A model generated the notes under the pieces. It ran no database searches and had not been told where the DNA came from. It worked only from the letters and a program-made list of their open reading frames with translations. Positions 6,906 to 10,827 of a DNA stretch of 10,827 nucleotides are shown here, piece after piece; positions within the stretch are counted from its first letter, which is position 1, and each line of letters opens with the position of its first letter. Source of the stretch: an uncultured Eggerthella sp. (GTDB lineage: Bacteria > Actinomycetota > Coriobacteriia > Coriobacteriales > Eggerthellaceae); assembly GCA_900547965.1 (NCBI GenBank), contig URJE01000060.1, positions 1-10,827 on the forward strand, given 5' to 3'. Both the position numbers and the translations under genes were made by a program.

Positions 6906-7108
6906 AAGTTCGCTTTCAAAAGCCCCGTACATGCTTGCGATTCGAACTCTTTTCCGCCTGGGAAACGTCCCTGCGCCGGCCAAGCTGGTCCAGAGCTTTT
7001 CGGCAGCACCGTTTTGCGGGAAGGAAAGAGATGCGGAGTAGGATCCCGCGCCTCGGGTTGGCAGCAACTTTTGAAAAACGACACTTGTTACTTTATTGGA
7101 GGAACACT
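6906..7108 (+). promoter_or_regulatory. Long 5' leader of rplM-rpsI, possible autoregulatory RNA
   Basis: This 200-nt leader has no credible gene. It can form AGTTCG (6907-6912) with CGAACT (6943-6948), a GGGA-AACG-TCCC hairpin at 6960-6971, GCGGGA (7016-7021) with TCCCGC near 7044-7049, and a competing CCCG-N5-CGGG. In E. coli, L13 represses its own operon through the rplM leader, and Firmicutes have an L13 leader element. This sequence does not obviously match either, so autoregulation is an inference. Confidence 0.4.
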
Positions 7109-7546
7109 GTGAAGACCTATTACGCAAAGCCCAACGAAGTTGAGCGCGAATGGCTTCTCATCGACGCTGAGGACCAGGTTCTTGGTCGCGTCGCTTCGAA
7201 GGCCGCTCACATTCTCAAGGGTAAGCACAAGCCCACCTACACGCCTCACGTTGACACTGGCGACTTCGTCGTAATCATCAACGCTGACAAGATCAAGATC
7301 TCTGGCGTTAAGGCTACCAGCAAGGAATACTATCGTCACAGCGGTTATCCCGGCGGCCTGAAGTGCGAAACCTTCCAGGAGGCCATGCAGAAGCATCCCG
7401 AGCGTGTTATCGAGCACGCAGTAAAGGGCATGCTCCCCAAGAACACGCTCGGTCGTGCAATGGGCATGAAGCTCAAGGTTTACGCTGGCGCAGAGCATCC
7501 GCATGCAGCGCAGCAGCCCCGCGAGATCAAGATGGAGGATAACTAA
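7109..7546 (+). CDS. rplM: Large-subunit ribosomal protein L13
   Basis: Ribosomal protein uL13, 145 residues, within the family's usual range (about 142-147). It binds 23S rRNA early in assembly of the 50S subunit. Visible family sequence: KTYYAKPNEVEREWLLIDA at the N-terminus, LGRVASKAAHILKGKHKPTY (25-44), the GDFVVIINADKI strand and the conserved VKGMLPKNTLGRAM (105-118). The start is GTG at 7109, chosen because GGAGG (7098-7102) sits 6 bases upstream and the N-terminus matches the family. The same frame is open upstream to 6935, but that part does not resemble L13. First gene of the rplM-rpsI operon, overlapping rpsI by one base. Codon use is strongly biased (GCT, CGC/CGT, AAG), as expected of a highly expressed gene. 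Confidence 0.98.
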   Translation: MKTYYAKPNEVEREWLLIDAEDQVLGRVASKAAHILKGKHKPTYTPHVDTGDFVVIINADKIKISGVKATSKEYYRHSGYPGGLKCETFQEAMQKHPERVIEHAVKGMLPKNTLGRAMGMKLKVYAGAEHPHAAQQPREIKMEDN

Positions 7547-7938
7547 TGGCAGGCGAAGCAATGTATTACGGCACCGGCCGTCGCAAGAACGCTGTTGCTC
7601 GCGTTCGCATCGTTCCCGGCACTGGCAAGGTAACCGTTAACGGTCGCGAGGGTGTTGAGTTCTTCGGCCGTCAGGCTCTTCTCGACTACGCAACCACTCC
7701 GTTCGTTGTAACCGACACCCAGGGTCACTTCGACGTAATCGCTCGCTGCAATGGCGGTGGCGTTTCTGGCCAGGCTGGCGCTCTGCGCCACGGCATCGCT
7801 CGTGCTCTCCTCGAGGCTGGCGACTACCGTGCAGACCTGAAGAAGGCTGGCTACCTCACGCGCGACTCCCGTATGGTTGAGCGCAAGAAGTACGGCCTGA
7901 AGAAGGCTCGTAAGCGTCCGCAGTTCTCGAAGCGCTAA
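7546..7938 (+). CDS. rpsI: Small-subunit ribosomal protein S9
   Basis: Ribosomal protein uS9, 130 residues, the typical length. It sits in the head of the 30S subunit, and its C-terminal tail reaches the P-site tRNA. Visible features: YYGTGRRKNAVARVRI (7-22), the conserved GGVSGQAGALRHGIARAL (71-88) and the invariant-type basic tail KKARKRPQFSKR. The stop codon of rplM overlaps the start (TAATG), and GGAGG (7534-7538) lies 7 bases upstream inside rplM, so both coupling and independent initiation are possible. ATG 7561 is an alternative start five codons in, with poorer support. The rplM-rpsI pairing is conserved across bacteria. Confidence 0.98.
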   Translation: MAGEAMYYGTGRRKNAVARVRIVPGTGKVTVNGREGVEFFGRQALLDYATTPFVVTDTQGHFDVIARCNGGGVSGQAGALRHGIARALLEAGDYRADLKKAGYLTRDSRMVERKKYGLKKARKRPQFSKR

Positions 7939-7965
7939 GCGTTACGTTACCTACGTGATGTATTG

Positions 7966-7998
7966 GAAGGCTCCCATTTGGGAGCCTTCTTCTGTTTT
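7966..7998 (+). terminator. Intrinsic terminator of rplM-rpsI
   Basis: Perfect 10-bp stem, GAAGGCTCCC (7966-7975) with GGGAGCCTTC (7980-7989), around an ATTT loop, followed by TTCTGTTTT. It begins 27 bases after the rpsI stop codon. Confidence 0.92.
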
Positions 7999-8384
7999 CG
8001 GCGCTGTGCGGCAATGCGCTTGTCGAACAGCGCGGGATCGGACGCCGCAAATACGGCTATGGCGCTGATCCGCACCGCTCCGGTCATCCTGCGCGCGTTT
8101 GTCTTCGCGGTTGCTATGGGCTTGTGCCCCGAAGCGCGGCGGAAGCTGCCTGGTGATAAGGATGGCGGCGGAGTGCACCGTCGTTCCCTGAAGCGTAGTG
8201 GGGCGAGGAGTGCACCGTTGTTCCCTGAAGTGTAGTGGGCGATTGAGCTATGAGAGCGGCATGCGGAATGCATCGTTGAGATTTCGAGCGTAGTGGAAGC
8301 GAACATCCTTCTTGAAGAGTGGTTCTCGGTTGAATATGGCTAAATGAGCAGATGCCTGTTTCTAGGCAGTGCTACTCATTGACA
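7999..8384. other. Non-coding stretch after the ribosomal operon
   Basis: No gene is supported here. Open frames of 75-119 codons exist on both strands from 7947 to 8306, but they overlap each other, lack ribosome sites, run through the terminator or the repeats, and have no recognisable domain. The GC-rich first half (to about 8165) could be old decayed coding sequence, but I cannot name a parent. Confidence 0.4.
8170..8302. repeat. Three-copy GCGTAGTGG-type intergenic repeat
   Basis: Two adjacent units, 8170-8206 (37 bases) and 8207-8242 (36 bases), both read GGAGTGCACCGT-y-GTTCCC, then TGAAG-y-GTAGTGGG and GCGA, with only two substitutions and one G fewer in the second. A diverged third copy follows at 8265-8302 (GGAATGCATCGTTG, then GAGCGTAGTGG, AAGCGA) after a 22-base gap. 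The core resembles the widespread CTGAGCGTAGTCGAAGG-type intergenic repeats seen in many bacterial genomes. The resemblance is from memory. Confidence 0.7.
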
Positions 8385-8529
8385 ATGAAACGCATTCGAA
8401 TTGTTCAAATGGTAAAAAGCCAGTTCGAAGCTTTGTATTGAAATAGACAATAATGCCGTGAAGAAAATTGAGCATTATAGTGGCTTTACTCATGGAAAAA
8501 CAGCGTTTATGAAGGAAATGTGGCGATAA
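8385..8529 (+). pseudogene. Possible decayed small gene in an AT-rich stretch
   Basis: The stretch 8310-8590 is visibly more AT-rich than its neighbours. It contains ATG at 8385 opening an 18-codon frame (MKRIRIVQMVKSQFEALY) that stops at 8439-8441. A +1 frame then reads on as IEIDNNAVKKIEHYSGFTHG and so forth to a stop at 8527-8529. Joined, the two halves look like a plausible short protein broken by one frameshift. No ribosome site precedes 8385, although a consensus TTGACA lies directly upstream (8379-8384) without a -10 box at normal spacing. The evidence is thin: it may equally be non-coding. Confidence 0.2.
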
Positions 8530-8635
8530 CGCCCATCAATATTGGTGAAATGGGTAATTATTTCAAATGAACGCGTTTTGAACGTGATCATAACCCGTTC
8601 ATGCGACAAAACAGCCAAGGGTCCTGTTTGAAGCC

Positions 8636-8740
8636 TTGCAATCCCCTCTGACGGTCGTAATATGAACCCGCAATTTGAGTTCAGCGCAAAGCGGATTTCG
8701 GTTGCTGGCAATGGTTTTAATTTCGGTTTCATGCAAACCG
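8636..8740 (+). promoter_or_regulatory. Weak promoter and leader hairpin for the 66-residue gene
   Basis: TTGCAA (8636-8641) and TAATAT (8658-8663), spaced by 16 bases, each match consensus at 4 of 6 positions. They would give a leader of about 95 nt. CGGTTT-CATGC-AAACCG (8724-8740) forms a hairpin ending 9 bases before the AGGAGG ribosome site, which could modulate translation. Confidence 0.35.
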
Positions 8741-8766
8741 GGTACGTCCAGGAGGATTGATCATCT

Positions 8767-8967
8767 ATGGCATATGTAGTAGCTATTTCCGCATTCTTTG
8801 TTGTTGCAGCGTTCGGTATGTTCATTAAGTACGATTGCGGCAACGGTGCCCAGCTTGAGGCTATGGCTTCCGAGGCTCGCGCTCAGAAGCAGGCTCAGTT
8901 CGCAGTTGAGTCTCGCAACGTGTATCTGCGTCAGTTTGACGAGGCTGCAGCTAGTTTCGCTAAGTAG
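8767..8967 (+). CDS. Small single-pass membrane protein, function unknown
   Basis: Predicted product of 66 residues that I do not recognise. Residues 3-20 (YVVAISAFFVVAAFGMFI) form one membrane helix, followed by K21 and a charged, Ala/Gln/Glu/Arg-rich segment (28-66) likely to be helical and cytoplasmic. AGGAGG (8750-8755) lies 11 bases before the ATG. It is believed real for three reasons: the strong ribosome site, a strong intrinsic terminator just downstream, and codon use (GCT for Ala, CGC/CGT, AAG, GAG) matching the nearby ribosomal genes, which suggests high expression. It has its own promoter region and is not in an operon. One cysteine (C24) lies just after the helix. A membrane-complex subunit or regulator is possible, but no function can be assigned. 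Confidence 0.8.
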   Translation: MAYVVAISAFFVVAAFGMFIKYDCGNGAQLEAMASEARAQKQAQFAVESRNVYLRQFDEAAASFAK

Positions 8968-9005
8968 TTGTTTGGCGCTGATTTTTCAATAATCAAACAA
9001 GCTTG

Positions 9006-9032
9006 AAAAGGTCCCGTGAGGGACCTTTTTTT
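9006..9032 (+). terminator. Intrinsic terminator of the 66-residue gene
   Basis: Stem AAAAGGTCCC (9006-9015) with GGGACCTTTT (9020-9029), a GTGA loop of the stable GNRA type, and a run of T at 9026-9032. It starts 38 bases after the stop codon. Because the stem begins with A4, it could also work on the opposite strand. Confidence 0.92.
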
Positions 9033-9173
9033 CTTGCGCGCGGCGAGTGAGTCGCACCTAGTTGCGAACGAGCGGCTCGGTTCGGCAGGACTTTGGCGGC
9101 GAGTGGTGCAGAGTTGGTAAAAGCCAAAAGTATGTATGGCACGCGTAGGGGAAGGGTGTTACTCTTATGCGCC

Positions 9174-10094
9174 ATGACTATTTCAAAGAACATACGAGGT
9201 TTCTGCTTTGCGCTGCTTGGAGGCATCAGTTGGGGCTTCTCCGGCGCCTGCGCACAGTACCTCTTTCACCATTACAATGTTGATCCGCTTTGGGTGTCCT
9301 CGGTCCGTATGCTATGTGCCGGCATCGTGTTGTGCGCATTCGCCCTTGCAATAGCGCGCGGTCCTTTTCTTGCAATGTGGCGCAATCGAAATACGGTGGC
9401 GTCGCTTGTGATCTTCTCGGTGTTTGGCCTGGCAGCATGCCAGATTACCTATCTACTTGCAATCCAGAATTCGAATGCCGGCACGGCAACGGTGATTCAG
9501 TACATTGCCCCCGTTCTTGTTGTGCTGTATTTATGTTTAAGGAGCCATCGCCGTCCCCTTAAACGTGAGGTTTTGGCAATTGCCCTTGTGATAACGGGTA
9601 CGTTCCTTGTTGCCACGCATGGCAACCCCGGCTCATTAGCGCTAACCCCAGCAGGCTTGTTCTGGTCGCTGGTTTCTGCCGTTACCTATGCCATGTACAC
9701 CCTTATCCCTCGCAGGTTGATGCTCCATTATGGAAGCGTCCCTGTTGTCGCTGGTGCGCTTCTTATTGGCGGTATTATTTTCTCCGTGGTTCTTCAATCG
9801 TGGACGGTAAATCCTGGATTTGATTTTTCGGGCTGGCTGCTCCTGTTCTTTGGCTTGGTGCTGTTTGGCACCATCATTGGTTTCACCTTGTACTTCCAGG
9901 CGGTTAAAGATATTGGCGCAACGAAAACGGGCATTGTCGCCAGCATCGAAACGGTTTCGGCAACCTTGTTCGCGGTACTGTGGTTGGGAACCTCGTTTTC
10001 CTGGATCGACATTGTCGGTTTTATATTCATCATGGCCACGGTATTCGTTCTTGCAAAGCATCCCGGTGACGGTGACATCAAAGCCGAAAGCTAG
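9174..10094 (+). CDS. EamA/DMT-family transporter, ten membrane helices
   Basis: Inner-membrane carrier of 306 residues. Ten hydrophobic segments (about 9-31, 41-62, 74-96, 103-122, 132-148, 157-177, 190-208, 219-240, 252-271, 277-294) form two EamA repeats. Family features: GGISWGFSGACAQYLF in helix 1, NSNAGTATVIQYIAPVLVVL in the first repeat and ASIETVSATLFAVLWLG in the second, with E259 at the usual acidic position. DMT proteins export amino acids, nucleobases, drugs or other metabolites; the substrate cannot be read here. The ATG at 9174 is preferred because the N-terminus is then of normal length. GTG 9156, with AGGGG four bases upstream, and ATG 9132 and 9093 are alternatives. The bases before 9174 (TTATGCGCC) echo those before the hydrolase start, so this too may be leaderless. 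Confidence 0.92.
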   Translation: MTISKNIRGFCFALLGGISWGFSGACAQYLFHHYNVDPLWVSSVRMLCAGIVLCAFALAIARGPFLAMWRNRNTVASLVIFSVFGLAACQITYLLAIQNSNAGTATVIQYIAPVLVVLYLCLRSHRRPLKREVLAIALVITGTFLVATHGNPGSLALTPAGLFWSLVSAVTYAMYTLIPRRLMLHYGSVPVVAGALLIGGIIFSVVLQSWTVNPGFDFSGWLLLFFGLVLFGTIIGFTLYFQAVKDIGATKTGIVASIETVSATLFAVLWLGTSFSWIDIVGFIFIMATVFVLAKHPGDGDIKAES

Positions 10095-10098
10095 ACTA

Positions 10099-10122
10099 TT
10101 TCGTTATTCGTTTCGTTATTCG
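10099..10122. repeat. Perfect tandem 12-base repeat
   Basis: TTTCGTTATTCG occurs twice without a gap, directly after the EamA stop codon. CGGCTTT at 10132-10138 can pair with AAAGCCG at 10080-10086 across it, giving a weak stem that may help end the transcript. No strong terminator follows this gene. The rest of 10123-10280 holds only small hairpins (TGAAAG-N7-CTTTCA, ATGCT-TATT-AGCAT) and no gene. Confidence 0.6.
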
Positions 10123-10284
10123 CGAGCCTGACGGCTTTCATGCGCGGGTAAGGCAATTGGCCGTTAGGTTTTGACGCCTGGCGGAGCATGAAAGTAGGTG
10201 TCTTTCAGCAAGTGATACGAGCGGCAATCTGCGTCTGTAGATGCTTATTAGCATTGTAAATGAAACATGCATATATCAAATAAT

Positions 10285-10290
10285 TCTAAT
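10285..10290 (+). promoter_or_regulatory. Candidate -10 box for the structured RNA
   Basis: TCTAAT matches the -10 consensus at 5 of 6 positions and lies in an AT-rich island (about 10245-10296). Transcription would start near 10297, exactly where the first hairpin begins. The -35 match at 17 bases upstream is poor (GAAACA). Confidence 0.35.
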
Positions 10291-10296
10291 AAGAGA

Positions 10297-10580
10297 ATTG
10301 CGCAACGGTGCGCAATAATGAGTTCAGCAAGTTACTGCTCTTGCTTGGGGAAGTAAGAGCGTGGCTCCCGTTCAAACGTGCTGGGGGGCACGTAGTAATG
10401 GGAAGGTGAATGCCAATGGGGATCGGAGTTCACCAAATGGCAATCTTGCAGGGGAGTGAGGTTGCTTATGTGGAGAGGGCGCTCGTAAGGGCGCCCGCTG
10501 CATTTCTAGGATTTGAGGCCCGCAAGGAGGGGCGTCATCTTCGCTCATGCAAGCCAGGCATATGCCTGGCTTTTTGTTTT
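10297..10580 (+). ncRNA. Candidate structured non-coding RNA, about 280 nt
   Basis: A chain of well-formed helices with no supported protein gene. They are: ATTGCGC/GCGCAAT (10297-10316); a 10-bp stem with one G-U pair and GGGG loop (10337-10360); TCCCGTT/AATGGGA (10366-10403) enclosing ACGTGC/GCACGT (10376-10393) across a 3x3 internal loop; GGTGAA/TTCACC (10405-10434); GCAATC/GGTTGC (10440-10465); GGGCGC/GCGCCC (10477-10496); GCCC/GGGC near 10518-10533; and the terminator. TGCCA (10411-10415) can pair with TGGCA (10438-10442), crossing the GGTGAA helix. I found no hallmark of tmRNA, RNase P RNA, SRP RNA or common riboswitches. The raiA-motif class of Gram-positive bacteria is one family worth testing. 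The frame open on the plus strand here (69 codons) has no ribosome site or recognisable domain. Confidence 0.55.
10551..10580 (+). terminator. Intrinsic terminator of the structured RNA
   Basis: AAGCCAGGC (10551-10559) pairs with GCCTGGCTT (10564-10572) around an ATAT loop; the whole 22 bases are a perfect palindrome. TTTTTGTTTT follows. The upstream segment CTTGCA (10445-10450) can pair with TGCAAG (10548-10553), touching the base of this stem. Confidence 0.93.
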
Positions 10581-10827
10581 GCTGCACGAACCCCAACTGC
10601 TCAACGGTGCCATCCATAGACTATTCCGAGGACCTAGAAACAAAAAATCGGGTCAGGATGCAACTTTTTTGCGATTGCGGATTGTCGGGTGGTGCCAATA
10701 CGCAGATCGCGGCTTAAAAATTGCAGTAAACAGCTGCAAAACGGCCCTTTTTCCGCTTTGCGGGAATGGAAGAGGATCGTGTCCCAATAGTTGGTGTCCG
10801 GGCACCTTGCCAGAAAAAGGTGCGGCC
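10581..10827. other. Right-end stretch without a recognised gene
   Basis: No gene can be supported. There are three inverted repeats: TTGCAG/CTGCAA (10721-10739), GCAAAACGG/CCGCTTTGC with one mismatch (10736-10761), and GCACCTT/AAGGTGC near the right edge. A frame starting ATG 10766 (MEEDRVPIVGVRAP) is open to the window edge, but it has no good ribosome site and is too short to judge. The stretch may be the leader of a gene beyond the window. Confidence 0.4.

Noticed and set aside
7088..7561. 157-codon minus-strand frame across rplM
   Set aside because: It is the antisense shadow of rplM, whose protein is certain.
7947..8306. Overlapping frames on both strands after the ribosomal terminator
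   Set aside because: They run through the terminator and the tandem repeats, lack ribosome sites and show no domain.
8490..8843. 117-codon minus-strand frame crossing the 66-residue gene
   Set aside because: It overlaps the better-supported plus-strand gene and its leader, has no ribosome site and no family resemblance.
9093..9173. Longer EamA start at ATG 9093
   Set aside because: The added 27 residues have no ribosome site and do not fit the short cytoplasmic N-terminus normal for the family.
9642..10061. 139-codon minus-strand frame inside the EamA gene
   Set aside because: Antisense of a well-supported membrane protein gene; its translation has no recognisable fold or ribosome site.
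10366..10465. Cobalamin riboswitch, suggested by TAATGGGAAGGTGAA
   Set aside because: The expected B12 box and GCCACTG segment are absent, and no cobalamin-related gene follows.
10297..10580. tmRNA, RNase P RNA or SRP RNA
   Set aside because: No tmRNA tag frame or CCA-type 3' end, no GAGGAAAGTCC/ACAGAA core of RNase P, and no GGAAGGA-type SRP loop were found.

Overview
The window reads as a chromosomal segment of a moderately GC-rich Gram-positive bacterium. My best guess is an anaerobic actinobacterium of the class Coriobacteriia (Eggerthella-like). This rests on the look of L13 and S9, their codon choice, a probable leaderless promoter, an HrcA-type heat-shock operator and a LolD/FtsX-type exporter with a coiled-coil permease. 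It is an inference, not a database result. No phage, transposase, CRISPR array, tRNA or rRNA was recognised.

Layout. Positions 1-231 are non-coding, with three short TTGCCA-started dyads. Positions 232-4050 (minus strand) hold a two-gene ABC operon: an ATPase followed 6 bases later by a 1036-residue FtsX-like permease with a roughly 245-residue coiled coil. The operon has a good -10 box, a dyad lying across the promoter, and a leader that can fold into an outer 9-bp stem enclosing two hairpins. Positions 4383-4814 (minus) encode a small heat-shock protein (Hsp20) under a perfect, extended CIRCE operator. Its terminator is a 13-bp hairpin. Positions 5155-6768 (plus) encode a membrane-anchored serine hydrolase of the beta-lactamase fold. 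It has a long Arg/Ser/Gly-rich cytoplasmic tail, a G8 tract in the coding sequence and a probable leaderless promoter.

Positions 6872-7998 form the rplM-rpsI (L13-S9) operon: strong promoter, about 200-nt leader, 1-base overlap between the genes, strong terminator. Positions 7999-8766 are non-coding, with a three-copy GCGTAGTGG-type repeat and an AT-rich stretch that may carry the remains of a small gene. Positions 8767-8967 encode a 66-residue single-pass membrane protein with ribosomal-protein-like codon use and its own GTGA-loop terminator. Positions 9174-10094 encode a ten-helix EamA/DMT transporter.

Positions 10297-10580 have no credible protein gene. They hold a chain of well-formed hairpins, a possible pseudoknot or switch, and a perfect intrinsic terminator, and are preceded by an AT-rich promoter-like stretch. 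This candidate structured RNA of about 280 nt is the best lead for something undescribed. The next is the small membrane protein at 8767. The remaining genes are single transcription units with no shared pathway apparent from the sequence.
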